DNA from: Blautia sp.
Lineage (GTDB): Bacteria > Bacillota > Clostridia > Lachnospirales > Lachnospiraceae
Direction: 5' to 3'
DNA length: 64,000 bases
Assembly (NCBI GenBank): GCA_021772055.1
Contig: JAETNR010000009.1
Location: forward strand, 1 to 64,000
Each line of letters starts with the position of its first letter. Positions within the stretch are counted from its first letter, which is position 1. The translations under genes were made by a program, and so were the position numbers. Positions 42,953-52,834 of this stretch are shown here, one piece after another. The notes below the pieces were generated by a model, which saw only the letters and a program-made list of their open reading frames with translations, had not been told where the DNA came from and ran no database searches.

Positions 42953-44167
42953 ATGGAAAAAAAGCGGGTTCTCGTTGTGGGCGGCGGTGCGGCCGGACTG
43001 ATGGCTGCAATTGTGGCAGCAAGAGCAGGAGCTGCAGTAACGGTTTTGGAGCACAATGACCGGCCGGGAAGGAAAATCTGTGCCACAGGCAATGGCAAAT
43101 GTAATCTGACCAATCTGGAAATGCCTTTCGATGCTTTTCGGGGAACAGATCCTGCGTTTACGGAAAAAATCCTGGCACAATTTTCTGTGAAAAAGACGAT
43201 TGATTTTTTTACAGAGCTTGGTATTTCTATTGTGAATAAAAACGGTTATCTGTATCCCCGAAGCGGCCAGGCTGCAAGTGTGACAGAGGTTCTCTGTATG
43301 GAAGCCGGAAGCTTAAAGGCAAAACTGAAAACCAATGCCCATGTAAGAGAAGTGTTCTTTGAAAACGGACTCTGGAAAGCCCGGACAGAGGACTGGACTT
43401 ATGAAGGGAATGCCCTGATCCTGGCTAATGGCTCCTGTGCATCCAATATTCCGGGGGCAGACGGAAGCGGCTACACCCTTGCAGAATCCCTGGGACACCG
43501 GATCGTAAGGCCTCTTCCTGCACTGACAGGGCTGAAATGCCAATGCATGTATTCCCAGGCAGGCAAAAAGAAAGGCAGCAGCTCCTTCGCTCTCTGGGCC
43601 GGTGTCCGCACAGAGGGAGAACTGACTCTTATAATCGGAGGGGAGCCTTTGCGCAGGCAGAGAGGTGAACTTCAGCTTACAGACTACGGCATTTCCGGGA
43701 TACCGGTATTTCAGTTAAGCCGCTATGCCATCCGCGCCGTTGAAGAGGGCAGGAAGGTGCAGATAAGGATCGATTTTCTGCCGGGGATTTCGAAGGAAGA
43801 ACTTCACCGGCTTCTGGAGAACAGAAAAAAAGCCTGTCCTTACAAAAACACAAAGGAGATGCTTACCGGCCTGTTCCCGGATAAGCTGATTACTGTGCTT
43901 TGCCAGGCTCCTGATTTGGAAGAGGCAATCCGGGAGTTTCCTTTAAAAGTGACAAAAGGATTGGATTTTAAGCAGGCACAGGTATGCTCCGGCGGTGTGG
44001 ATACGGATGAGATCCACCCGGAGACGATGGAATCCAGGCTTCATCCGGGCCTTTATTTTGCCGGAGAGCTGGTGGATATTGACGGGACGTGCGGCGGTTA
44101 TAATCTGCAATGGGCATGGTCCAGCGGAGCTGCCGCAGGTTTTTATGCAGCAAAGGAGACGAAATGA
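42953..44167 (+). CDS. HI0933-like FAD-dependent oxidoreductase
   Basis: A 404-residue flavoprotein of the BaiN/HI0933 family. FAD site VLVVGGGAAGLMAAIVAARAG, then the family hallmark CATGNGKCNLTN, and the C-terminal GELVDIDGTCGGYNLQWAWSSG. Some relatives (BaiN) act on bile-acid double bonds; specificity cannot be inferred. AGGAGG at 42943-42948 is close to ATG 42950/42953. Its stop overlaps the next start by 4 nt (ATGA). Confidence 0.9.
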   Translation: MEKKRVLVVGGGAAGLMAAIVAARAGAAVTVLEHNDRPGRKICATGNGKCNLTNLEMPFDAFRGTDPAFTEKILAQFSVKKTIDFFTELGISIVNKNGYLYPRSGQAASVTEVLCMEAGSLKAKLKTNAHVREVFFENGLWKARTEDWTYEGNALILANGSCASNIPGADGSGYTLAESLGHRIVRPLPALTGLKCQCMYSQAGKKKGSSSFALWAGVRTEGELTLIIGGEPLRRQRGELQLTDYGISGIPVFQLSRYAIRAVEEGRKVQIRIDFLPGISKEELHRLLENRKKACPYKNTKEMLTGLFPDKLITVLCQAPDLEEAIREFPLKVTKGLDFKQAQVCSGGVDTDEIHPETMESRLHPGLYFAGELVDIDGTCGGYNLQWAWSSGAAAGFYAAKETK

Positions 44168-45750
44168 TTCGAATAACCCAAATGAAGCTTCCTGTTACCC
44201 ATACAAAGGAGGCATTGAAAGAAAAGATTGCAAAAACCCTCCGGTGCGGGAAGCTGCCCTTTACTTATGAAATCCGAAGGCAGTCTCTGGACGCACGCCA
44301 TAAAAACGATAAAAAATTTGTTTATACAGTGGATGTGTTTTTTCAGGATGAAAAGAAGATTTCTAAGAAGGTTTACAATAACAACATTATGTCAATCAAA
44401 GAAGAACCATACCATTTTCCAAAACCAGGAGAGGAGTCCCTTGATTTTCCGCCTGTGATTGTAGGAAGCGGACCGGCAGGGATTTTTTGTGCGTGGTATC
44501 TTGCAAGAGCAGGATACCGGCCCATTGTCCTGGAACGGGGAGAGGAAGCGCGAAAGCGCCAGGAGCGTGTAAATGACTTCTGGAAAAACGGGATTCTGGA
44601 TCCGGATTCCAATGTGCAGTTCGGGGAGGGCGGTGCAGGAACTTTTTCTGACGGAAAGCTGAATACCCTGGTAAAAGATTCTTTTGGAAGAAATCAGGAA
44701 GTTCTGAAGCGGTTTGTAGAGGCAGGGGCAAGCCCGGAAATCCTTTATCAGCAAAAGCCCCATCTTGGCACAGATGTGCTGGTGAGAATCGTAGAAACCC
44801 TGCGTCATCAGATTGAAGAAATGGGCGGCTCCTTCCGGTTCCGAAGCAAAGTAACGGATCTTCGGATAGAACAGGGGGCACTGAAGGCAGTGGTAATCAA
44901 TGAAACCGAGGTGCTTCCTGCCAGTGTGTGCGTGCTTGCCATCGGGCACAGTGCAAGAGATACCTTTGGAATGCTTCATGACAGGGGTATTTGTATGGAG
45001 CCAAAGTCCTTTGCTGTGGGGCTTCGGATAGAGCATCCCCAGAAGTTGATCAATGAGGAGCTTTACGGGGAACCGGAGAATGAGATTCTGGGAGCTGCCA
45101 GCTATAAAGTGACCCATACCTGCAAGAATGGAAGAGGAGTGTATTCCTTTTGTATGTGTCCCGGAGGCTTTGTGGTAAATGCTTCCTCAGAGCCCGGGAT
45201 GCTTGCAGTCAATGGCATGAGCTATCAGGCCAGGGATGGAGAAAACGCCAACAGCGCTCTGATCGTAACCGTGACTCCGGAGGATTTTCCGGAAGAGGGA
45301 CCTTTGGGTGGAATTGCGTTTCAGCGGCTGCTGGAGAAAAGAGCCTGGGAAGCAGGAAAAGGAAAGATTCCTGTGCAGACCTTCAAAGACTACCGGATGC
45401 ATCAGGCATCTGTCTCTTTTGGCACAGTATGTCCGAAGATCAAAGGGGCTTATACGCTTTCGGATGTGCGCTCTATTCTGCCAAAGGAAATCGGGGATTC
45501 CATTGAAGAGGGAATCCTTTCCTTCGGAGAAAAGCTGAAAGGCTTTGACAGAGAGGATGCGCTGCTCAGCGGTGTGGAAAGCAGAACCTCCTCTCCTGTA
45601 CGCATGGTCAGGGACAAAGACCTGGCAGCCAATATCCGGGGAATCTATCCCTGCGGGGAAGGAGCCGGCTATGCAGGGGGGATTACAAGCGCAGCCATGG
45701 ATGGTATAAAAATTGCAGAAAGCATTTCTAAAAAATATAGAAATTTCTAG
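44164..45750 (+). CDS. FAD-dependent dehydrogenase, COG2509-like
   Basis: A 528-residue flavoprotein with an N-terminal ferredoxin-like domain (1-95: MIRITQMKLPVTHTKEALKEK) and an FAD/NAD(P) core: VIVGSGPAGIFCAWYLARAG, NVQFGEGGAGTFSDGKLNT, RGIYPCGEGAGYAGGIT-type ending. Conserved across Firmicutes, function unknown. ATG 44164 overlaps the previous stop; longer frames upstream lie within the preceding gene. Confidence 0.9.
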   Translation: MIRITQMKLPVTHTKEALKEKIAKTLRCGKLPFTYEIRRQSLDARHKNDKKFVYTVDVFFQDEKKISKKVYNNNIMSIKEEPYHFPKPGEESLDFPPVIVGSGPAGIFCAWYLARAGYRPIVLERGEEARKRQERVNDFWKNGILDPDSNVQFGEGGAGTFSDGKLNTLVKDSFGRNQEVLKRFVEAGASPEILYQQKPHLGTDVLVRIVETLRHQIEEMGGSFRFRSKVTDLRIEQGALKAVVINETEVLPASVCVLAIGHSARDTFGMLHDRGICMEPKSFAVGLRIEHPQKLINEELYGEPENEILGAASYKVTHTCKNGRGVYSFCMCPGGFVVNASSEPGMLAVNGMSYQARDGENANSALIVTVTPEDFPEEGPLGGIAFQRLLEKRAWEAGKGKIPVQTFKDYRMHQASVSFGTVCPKIKGAYTLSDVRSILPKEIGDSIEEGILSFGEKLKGFDREDALLSGVESRTSSPVRMVRDKDLAANIRGIYPCGEGAGYAGGITSAAMDGIKIAESISKKYRNF

Positions 45751-45757
45751 GAGAGAG

Positions 45758-45786
45758 TGTACATCCATTTTAATTTATGCTAAAAT
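45758..45786 (+). promoter_or_regulatory. Extended -10 promoter of radC
   Basis: TGTACA (45758-45763), 17-nt spacer ending TGC, and TAAAAT (45781-45786): an extended -10 promoter about 47 nt before radC. Confidence 0.5.
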
Positions 45787-45832
45787 GTTTCTGTTATTCT
45801 TACCCGTTTATGAGAGCGGCAGGTAACAGATT

Positions 45833-46546
45833 ATGCAAAAAACGATCAGGGAACTGCCGGCATCAGAGAGGCCATACGAGAAATGTCTGAAAAACGGTCC
45901 GGGAGCTTTGAGCGACAGTGAGCTTCTTGCGGTGATTTTGAAGAACGGAGTCAAAGGCAGCAGTTCCATAGATCTTGCAAATGAGATTTTAAATACAGCA
46001 GAAAATACTCCATATGCCGGTCTTCTGGGATTGATGCATCTTTCTTTGAAGGAATTGATGAAAATCAAGGGTGTGGGCCAGGTGAAGGCGATCCAGTTGA
46101 AATGTATCGGGGAGCTGTCTAAGCGGATCGCGGCTACCAGTGCCAGCCTGCATCTTTCCATGAGTCATCCTGAGACCATTGCACAATATTATATGGAGCA
46201 GCTTCGTCATGAGGAAAAGGAAATTCTGATCTTAATGATGCTGGACAGCGGCATGCACCTGCTGGGAGAACAGGTTCTTTCCACAGGGACGGTCAATGCA
46301 TCGTTGGTGACGCCCAGGGAAGTTTTTCTGGAGGCACTTCGTTATCATGCGGTCAGCGTGGTAATGATCCATAACCATCCAAGCGGGATTCCGACACCCA
46401 GTGATGAAGATCTCCAGATTACCGAACGAATCTACCATACAGGGGAAATGTTAGGGATTCACCTGGTGGATCACATTATTATCGGGGATCAGCGTTATGT
46501 CAGCTTTATGGAACAGGGGATATTGAAGGGGTATGCCGGTGCGTAG
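45833..46546 (+). CDS. radC: RadC/JAMM-family protein
   Basis: A 237-residue protein with an N-terminal helix-hairpin-helix region (MKIKGVGQVKAIQLKC) and a C-terminal MPN/JAMM metal site HNHPSGIPTPSDED, with the partner Glu in VTPREVFLEALRY. Despite the name, a DNA repair role is doubtful; function unresolved. It precedes mreB as in Bacillus and most Firmicutes. Confidence 0.95.
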   Translation: MQKTIRELPASERPYEKCLKNGPGALSDSELLAVILKNGVKGSSSIDLANEILNTAENTPYAGLLGLMHLSLKELMKIKGVGQVKAIQLKCIGELSKRIAATSASLHLSMSHPETIAQYYMEQLRHEEKEILILMMLDSGMHLLGEQVLSTGTVNASLVTPREVFLEALRYHAVSVVMIHNHPSGIPTPSDEDLQITERIYHTGEMLGIHLVDHIIIGDQRYVSFMEQGILKGYAGA

Positions 46547-46610
46547 CTTCCGTTGGCGGGGTTAGGTGGAAGCAGGACATGGCGTACATTATAATTGAAG
46601 GGACAGAGAT

Positions 46611-47624
46611 ATGCTGTTTAGAAATACATATGGGATAGATCTTGGCAACAGTACCATGAAAGTCTATTCCGCTCTGCGAAACAAAACCTTTTTAGAAAAG
46701 AATATGATCGCGTCCAGAGGGCGCACCATTATCGCCGTGGGCAATGAGGCTTATGAAATGTATGAGAAGGCACCTTCCAATATTTCGGTCAGTTCGCCGA
46801 TGGCTTTTGGTATGATTGCCGATACGGAGCTTCAGGAGATCGCACTTTACAGCATGTTAAAGAGAATCGACAGGATCATCCGCTTTGGTTCAGATATTTA
46901 TTTTTCCGTTCCCCTTGATATGACTGCAGTGGAGAAGCGGGCCTATTACCATGTGGCAAATGGACACTGGCTTCGCAAGAACCGGGTTTTCATGGTGGAA
47001 GCGCCCATTGCAGATGCCATTGCCATGGGGGTGGATCCGGAGAAAAAAGAAGGCAGCATGATCGTCAATATCGGAGCACAGAGCACCCAGTTTTCCATCA
47101 TCACAGACGGACGGATCATTATCAGCAAAAAGATATCCATTGGCGGCCGTCAGATGAATGAGTCCATATGCAGTGAAGTACGCAAGCGTTACAGTCTCCA
47201 GCTTGGAACAAGAACAGGAAAACGTTTAAAGCTTGTGATGGGAAGGCTGAGTGACCAGCGTAAGGATGCCAGAAAGGTTGTGGGAATCGACAGCATTTCC
47301 GGACTTCCCAGGGAAGAGGTGATTTCTTCGTATGTGGTAAACGCAGGGATCATGAACTGCGTCAATGAAATTGCAGGAGAAATGAAAACCTTCCTGGAAA
47401 GAATCCCTCCGCAGATTTCTTATCAGATTGCAAAAGAGGGAATTTATCTGACAGGAGGAAGCACACGGCTTCCATACATAGATAATTATCTGGCAAGCTA
47501 TACGGGTTATGCCTTTAACTTATCGGATCTTTACGAAACCTCCGCTGTCTGCGGCCTGGAAAAGATCATTCGCAGCAGGGAACTAAGAAAATGGGCACAG
47601 TCCATCAAACAACGAAAATTATAA
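46611..47624 (+). CDS. mreB: Rod shape-determining protein MreB
   Basis: A 337-residue bacterial actin that guides side-wall synthesis. Phosphate-1 loop GIDLGNSTMKVY, connect and phosphate-2 region MIVNIGAQSTQFSII, adenosine loop YLTGGSTRLPYID. The phosphate-1 and -2 loops differ somewhat from the canonical MreB (DLGTAN, DIGGGT), so it is a divergent member. A TATAAT at 46590-46595 with a poor -35 may provide its own promoter. Confidence 0.9.
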   Translation: MLFRNTYGIDLGNSTMKVYSALRNKTFLEKNMIASRGRTIIAVGNEAYEMYEKAPSNISVSSPMAFGMIADTELQEIALYSMLKRIDRIIRFGSDIYFSVPLDMTAVEKRAYYHVANGHWLRKNRVFMVEAPIADAIAMGVDPEKKEGSMIVNIGAQSTQFSIITDGRIIISKKISIGGRQMNESICSEVRKRYSLQLGTRTGKRLKLVMGRLSDQRKDARKVVGIDSISGLPREEVISSYVVNAGIMNCVNEIAGEMKTFLERIPPQISYQIAKEGIYLTGGSTRLPYIDNYLASYTGYAFNLSDLYETSAVCGLEKIIRSRELRKWAQSIKQRKL

Positions 47625-47664
47625 CTTTTTTTATAGATAGAATCTTTTAGGGGAATGATATTAC

Positions 47665-48564
47665 ATGAAAAACCTGAAAAAGAAATCACATTTTCGAATT
47701 AATTTAAAAAGCAAACACCTGCTTGGAATTATGACGCTGTTTTGTGTCAGTACCATTGCGGCGACTTTTGCTTCCGGAATCACTACAGCGCCCTTAAAGG
47801 ATGCTGCCGGGATGATCATTGTTCCTTTTGAGAACAGTATCAGCCGGATCGGTGCCTGGCTTACCGAAACCAGAGACAGTTTCCAGGAGAAACAGACTCT
47901 GATAGCGGAAAATGAGAGCCTGAAGGCGGAAATTGACAGCCTGACTACCCAGAACAATAAGCTTCTCCAGGATCAGGCAGAGCTGGAGCGGTTAAAACAG
48001 CTTTACAATCTGGATGAAGAATATGCGGAATATCCCAAAGTGGCTGCAAGGATCATCTCCAAGGATCCTGGGAACTGGTATGATACCTTTACCATAAACC
48101 GGGGCTCTGATGACGGAATCCGGGTAGATAATAATGTGATCGCAGGGAAGGGACTTGTGGGAATCATTACATCCGTGGGTCCTCACTGGGCCACAGTCCG
48201 TTCCATCATTGACGACAGCAGCAATGTGGTTGCCATGACGGTTTCTACTTCCGATAACTGTGTCGTAACAGGAGACTTGGAGCTGATCGATGAAGGGAAA
48301 CTAAGCTTTCATCAGCTTTATGACCAGGAGGATCAGGTTACCATAGGGGAACGGCTGGTAACCTCCAATATAAGTGAAAAGTATCTGGAGGGATTATTTA
48401 TCGGCTATGTAAGTGAAGTGGAGCTGGAAAGCAATAATCTGACCAAAGCGGGCACCGTGGTAACTCCTGTAGACTTTCAGCATCTGAAGGATGTTTTTGT
48501 CATTACAGTGAATAAGCAGGATGCCGGCAGTCAGGGAACGGAGGGCAGTTCAGATGAAGAGTAA
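47665..48564 (+). CDS. mreC: Cell shape protein MreC
   Basis: A 299-residue protein with a short basic cytoplasmic end, one membrane helix (about 16-36), a coiled coil (about 68-112) and the twin beta-barrel MreC domain (VAARIISKDPGNWYDTFTINRGSDDGI; GLVGIITSVGPHWATVRSI). It links MreB filaments to PBP2 and RodA outside the membrane. GGGGAAT precedes the ATG. Its end overlaps mreD by 11 nt. Confidence 0.95.
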   Translation: MKNLKKKSHFRINLKSKHLLGIMTLFCVSTIAATFASGITTAPLKDAAGMIIVPFENSISRIGAWLTETRDSFQEKQTLIAENESLKAEIDSLTTQNNKLLQDQAELERLKQLYNLDEEYAEYPKVAARIISKDPGNWYDTFTINRGSDDGIRVDNNVIAGKGLVGIITSVGPHWATVRSIIDDSSNVVAMTVSTSDNCVVTGDLELIDEGKLSFHQLYDQEDQVTIGERLVTSNISEKYLEGLFIGYVSEVELESNNLTKAGTVVTPVDFQHLKDVFVITVNKQDAGSQGTEGSSDEE

Positions 48565-49081
48565 ACTGGTCCTTTTAGGAACAATCCTGGTCTGTTTTTT
48601 GCTGCAGTGTACTTTGCTTCACCTCATTTCCATTGGTTCCATTACGCCGAATCTGATGCTGATCCTCTGTGTGTCCATGGGGCTGATGCGAGGAAGGAAA
48701 TGCGGCATGTGGACGGGTTTTTTTTCAGGGCTTCTCATTGATCTGTTTTACGGATCCCTGTTTGGGTTTTATGCCCTGATTTATATGTACTGCGGATTTT
48801 TCAGCGGCTATGCCTGCAGGATCTACTATGATAATGATATCAAGGTGCCTCTGGCGCTGACGGCAATCGCAGATGTTTTATACAATCTGGCAGTATATGC
48901 GCTGCAGTTTCTGCTTCGGGGACGCCTGGGGCTTTCTACATACCTTATGCGGATCATTCTGCCGGAGGTTTTTTATACAGTGTTTGTAACACTGTTGGTT
49001 TATCGCGTATTTTACTATGTAAACTATCATTTTATGAGTGCTACCAGGAAAGAAAGTGAGTCAATTTGGGTTCTAAAATAA
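48554..49081 (+). CDS. mreD: Cell shape protein MreD
   Basis: A 175-residue polytopic membrane protein (about five helices), starting MKSKLVLLGTILVCFLLQCTL and including SIGSITPNLMLILCVSMGLMRGRK and GFFSGLLIDLFYG, typical MreD. ATG 48554 lies within the mreC end with GGAGGG upstream; the longer frame start at 48521 is inside mreC and unlikely. It overlaps the PBP2 gene by 16 nt. Confidence 0.93.
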   Translation: MKSKLVLLGTILVCFLLQCTLLHLISIGSITPNLMLILCVSMGLMRGRKCGMWTGFFSGLLIDLFYGSLFGFYALIYMYCGFFSGYACRIYYDNDIKVPLALTAIADVLYNLAVYALQFLLRGRLGLSTYLMRIILPEVFYTVFVTLLVYRVFYYVNYHFMSATRKESESIWVLK

Positions 49082-51963
49082 AAAAATACTTAAAGAAAAT
49101 CCGGCTGAAAAGAACGACTGTCCTGGCGCTGGTTTTTGTTTTTTTATCCTTTCTCCTGATACGGCAGATTTTTGATCTGCAGATCATCCAGGGAGAAGAT
49201 TATATCAGTAAATTCCGGACAAGAACGACCAAACATCGTGTGATCAAAAGCACCAGGGGAAATATTTTTGATAGAAACGGAGACCTGATTGCTTCCAATG
49301 TTTTGTCTTATACAGTGACTCTGGAAGATAATGGAAGCTATGAGACCAACCGTGAGAAAAATCTGACGCTGAACGGAGTAGCTTACCAGGTTTTGAAAAT
49401 TCTGGAAAAGAATGGAGACAGCCTTTCCAATAACTTCCATATTTATATAGATGATCATGGGGAATATGCCTTTGATGTGGAGGAAGGCTTCACCCTGAAC
49501 AGATTCCGGGCGGATATTTATGGCCACCCCTTAATTGATGATCTGAAAGAGGAAGAAAAGAACGCCACTGCAGCGGAGATGGTGGAGCATTTAAGCAGCA
49601 GCAGGGGATTTTCTATTGTACTGTACGGGGAGAATGCCTATACCGCGGAAGAACTGGAAGCCCACCATCTGCCGGGTGAGCTTACCAAGCAGGAAATTCT
49701 GGATATTGCTATTATCCGGTATGAACTGAACAATAACAGCTTTATGAAATATGTGCCTGTGACCATCGCTACGAATATCAGCGAAGAATCGGTGGCTTCC
49801 ATTGTGGAAAATCAGAGCAGTCTTCAGGGAATCGAAGTCGTGGAGGACTCCATCCGTAAATATGTGGATGAGGAAAGCATGGGGCCCATCCTTGGCTATA
49901 CAGGCAAGGCTTCCGCAGAAGAGCTGGAAGAGCTCCGCAGGCAGGATGCAGGCTATTCCAATGATGCCGTGATCGGGAAGGCCGGAATCGAGCAATATAT
50001 GGAGCTGACCCTGCAGGGAACGGACGGAGAAGAAACCGTGTCCGTGGACAATATGGGAAAAGTCTTAAAAATTGATGAGGACACCAAAGTTGAGCCCATT
50101 GCAGGAAATGATGTTTATCTTACCATTGATACAGAATGGCAGAGTGCCGTTTACCAGATCCTGAAGCAGCGTGTTGCCGGTATTTTGCTGTCCAATATTA
50201 CAACAGCCAAGGAATTTGATTATGAAAGCATTCACGATGCCAGTCAGATTCAGATTCCCATTTACGATGTGTACAATGCGTTAGTGGAAAACAGTGTCAT
50301 TGACATTACGGAATTTGAATCCGAAGATGCTTCCAACACAGAAAAAAAATTATATGCCAAATTTCAACAAAAGCAGCAGGAAGTTTTTGATACAATAACA
50401 AAGAGGCTCACAGGGGATGATTCTCCTGCCCAGAAAGAGGAAAGTGAGGAGATGCAGGAATATTTTCTTTACATCTGCAATACGCTCCTCCGCGATACGC
50501 TGGGGGTCATCTCCAGGAATGCCATTGATACCTCGGATGAAACCTACAAGGCATGGACTATAGAGGAGAGCATCAGCTTAAAGGACTATTTAACCTATGC
50601 AGCCGGCCAGAACTGGATTGATATTTCCAAGATCGCTCCTGAGGGAGAATATCTGGATTCCGGGGAAATCTACAGTTCCCTAACTTCCTATATTACGGAT
50701 TATCTGCGTACAGATCTTGGGTTTTCCAAGCTTTTGTACAAGTATATGCTCCACGAGGATCGGATCACCGGCCAGGAATTGTGTCTTGTGCTTTACGAGC
50801 AGGGGGTTCTGTCCAAAGATGACGGCGTATATGAGTCTCTGGCTTCCGGTGCAACTGGTGCGTATAATTTTATGATCAATAAAATTGCGAACCTTGAGAT
50901 CGAGCCTGCGCAGCTTGCCCTGATGCCTTTTTCCGCGTCAGCAGTGATTACTGATGTAAATTCCGGCCAGGTGCTTGCGTGCGTTTCCTATCCGGGATAT
51001 GATAATAACCGTCTGACCAATAACATGGATACGGAATATTATGCGAAGCTGGCTACCGATCTGTCCAGCCCTTTCTTCAACAAAGCTACCCAGCAGACGA
51101 CGGCACCGGGTTCTACCATGAAGCCGCTGTCTACCATTGCAGGTATGATGGAAGGTGTGATCGATGATAATACCTATATTGACTGTACAGGATCCTTCGA
51201 TTATGTGGAGCCTCCTGTTCATTGCTGGAACTGGTCAGGACACGGCCCTTTAGATATCCGTACGGCAATTCAGGAGTCCTGTAACTATTACTTTAATATG
51301 ATCGGTTTCCAGCTTGGAAAAACCGGGGATGATGAGTTCTCAGAATCATTGAGCCTCTCCAGGCTTCAGCAGTATGCATCTCTTATAGGACTGGACAAAA
51401 AAACAGGAATTGAACTTACAGAGGCATCCCCCCATGTATCCGATTCGGCTGCAGTGCGCTCCTATATGGGACAGGGTACCCATTTGTACACCACAAGCCA
51501 GCTTGCCCGTTATGCATCTGTTCTTGCAAACTCCGGAACGGTTTACAATCTGACCCTTCTGGACAAGGTGACGGATTCTAAGGGCACCGTTCTGGAGGAA
51601 TATGAGTCTGAAATGGAAAATACCATGAATGTACCTGATAATGTGTGGGATGATATTCATGACGGTATGCTTCGTGTAATCCAGACCCATGATCAGTTTA
51701 ATAATCTTGGGATTGATGTTGCCGGAAAAACCGGTACTGCCGAAATCGACAAATATCATCCAAACCATGGTCTGTTTATCGGCTATGCACCGGCCTCAGA
51801 GCCGAAGTATTCCATAGCAGTACGTATTGCCAACGGGTATTCCTCCGGCAATGCGTGCCTTGCAGCTAATGATATTCTGAAATACATTTTTGAGTTGGCA
51901 GATGAAAAGTCTATTTTGACTGGCTATGCTTCAACAGAAGTCAGTACGACCTCCAATGACTAA
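49066..51963 (+). CDS. Class B penicillin-binding protein 2 (elongasome transpeptidase)
   Basis: A 965-residue PBP with a cytoplasmic basic end, a membrane helix (about 17-37), a PBP dimer domain (to about 340), an extra region of roughly 280 residues (about 350-620), and the transpeptidase domain with S683-T-M-K, S738-C-N and K888-T-G motifs intact. It crosslinks side-wall peptidoglycan with RodA and MreBCD. TTG 49066 is the start, with GTGAG upstream, overlapping mreD. Bacillus PBP2a-type enzymes are near 700 residues, so the middle insertion is notable. Confidence 0.94.
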   Translation: MGSKIKKYLKKIRLKRTTVLALVFVFLSFLLIRQIFDLQIIQGEDYISKFRTRTTKHRVIKSTRGNIFDRNGDLIASNVLSYTVTLEDNGSYETNREKNLTLNGVAYQVLKILEKNGDSLSNNFHIYIDDHGEYAFDVEEGFTLNRFRADIYGHPLIDDLKEEEKNATAAEMVEHLSSSRGFSIVLYGENAYTAEELEAHHLPGELTKQEILDIAIIRYELNNNSFMKYVPVTIATNISEESVASIVENQSSLQGIEVVEDSIRKYVDEESMGPILGYTGKASAEELEELRRQDAGYSNDAVIGKAGIEQYMELTLQGTDGEETVSVDNMGKVLKIDEDTKVEPIAGNDVYLTIDTEWQSAVYQILKQRVAGILLSNITTAKEFDYESIHDASQIQIPIYDVYNALVENSVIDITEFESEDASNTEKKLYAKFQQKQQEVFDTITKRLTGDDSPAQKEESEEMQEYFLYICNTLLRDTLGVISRNAIDTSDETYKAWTIEESISLKDYLTYAAGQNWIDISKIAPEGEYLDSGEIYSSLTSYITDYLRTDLGFSKLLYKYMLHEDRITGQELCLVLYEQGVLSKDDGVYESLASGATGAYNFMINKIANLEIEPAQLALMPFSASAVITDVNSGQVLACVSYPGYDNNRLTNNMDTEYYAKLATDLSSPFFNKATQQTTAPGSTMKPLSTIAGMMEGVIDDNTYIDCTGSFDYVEPPVHCWNWSGHGPLDIRTAIQESCNYYFNMIGFQLGKTGDDEFSESLSLSRLQQYASLIGLDKKTGIELTEASPHVSDSAAVRSYMGQGTHLYTTSQLARYASVLANSGTVYNLTLLDKVTDSKGTVLEEYESEMENTMNVPDNVWDDIHDGMLRVIQTHDQFNNLGIDVAGKTGTAEIDKYHPNHGLFIGYAPASEPKYSIAVRIANGYSSGNACLAANDILKYIFELADEKSILTGYASTEVSTTSND

Positions 51964-52018
51964 GACACTTTAGAGAACACCAGAAGTATGGAACATTTTT
52001 TTAGGAGGAATTGGAAAC

Positions 52019-52807
52019 ATGAGTGAAGTCATTGTCATAACATCCGGCAAGGGCGGCGTAGGAAAGACGACGACCGTAGCCAATATCGGCACCGGACTGG
52101 CTATGATGGGTAAAAAAGTAGTGGTTGTTGACACGGACATCGGTCTCAGGAATCTGGATGTAGTGCTGGGATTGGAAAACCGGATCGTTTATAACCTGGT
52201 AGATGTGGTAAATGGAAGCTGCCGCCTTCGGCAGGCACTGATCAAGGACAAGCGCCACCCGGATCTTTATCTTCTGCCTTCTGCACAGACAAAGGATAAA
52301 TCTGCGGTTTCGCCGGAACAGATGATTAAGCTTACGGAGGAATTGCGGGAGGAATTTGATTTTGTTCTTTTAGACTGTCCTGCAGGAATTGAACAGGGCT
52401 TTCGCAATGCCATTGCAGGAGCGGATAAGGCTCTTGTGGTAACAACACCGGAGGTGTCGGCGATTCGGGATGCAGACAGGATCATCGGTCTTCTGGAGGC
52501 CCATGATCTTCGGGATATTCATCTGATCATTAACCGGCTGAGACCGGATATGATTGCCAGAGGTGATATGATGTCAGTGGATGACGTCATTGAGATCCTG
52601 GCTGTCAATCTCATCGGAACCCTTCCGGATGATGAACAGATCGTAATTGCAACCAATCAGGGGGAACCTCTTTCTGCGAAAAATTCCAGGGCGGAAGAAG
52701 AATACCGCAATATCTGTAAGCGGCTTTTGGGAGAGAATGTGCCGTTTATGGACATCCGGCAGAAAAAGGGCGTATTTGGCAGACTTGGGGGAATCTTTCG
52801 GAAATAA
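52019..52807 (+). CDS. minD: Septum site-determining ATPase MinD
   Basis: A 262-residue membrane-binding ATPase. Deviant Walker A SGKGGVGKTTTVANIG, Walker A' strand VDTDIGLRNLDVVLG, Walker B LLDCPAGIEQG, and a C-terminal amphipathic helix (KKGVFGRLGGIFRK) for membrane attachment. AGGAGG lies 12 nt upstream. It normally partners with MinC to block FtsZ at the poles; minC would usually be just before it but is absent. Confidence 0.97.
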   Translation: MSEVIVITSGKGGVGKTTTVANIGTGLAMMGKKVVVVDTDIGLRNLDVVLGLENRIVYNLVDVVNGSCRLRQALIKDKRHPDLYLLPSAQTKDKSAVSPEQMIKLTEELREEFDFVLLDCPAGIEQGFRNAIAGADKALVVTTPEVSAIRDADRIIGLLEAHDLRDIHLIINRLRPDMIARGDMMSVDDVIEILAVNLIGTLPDDEQIVIATNQGEPLSAKNSRAEEEYRNICKRLLGENVPFMDIRQKKGVFGRLGGIFRK

Positions 52808-52834
52808 TGCACCTGGAATAAAGGAGGGGAATGC

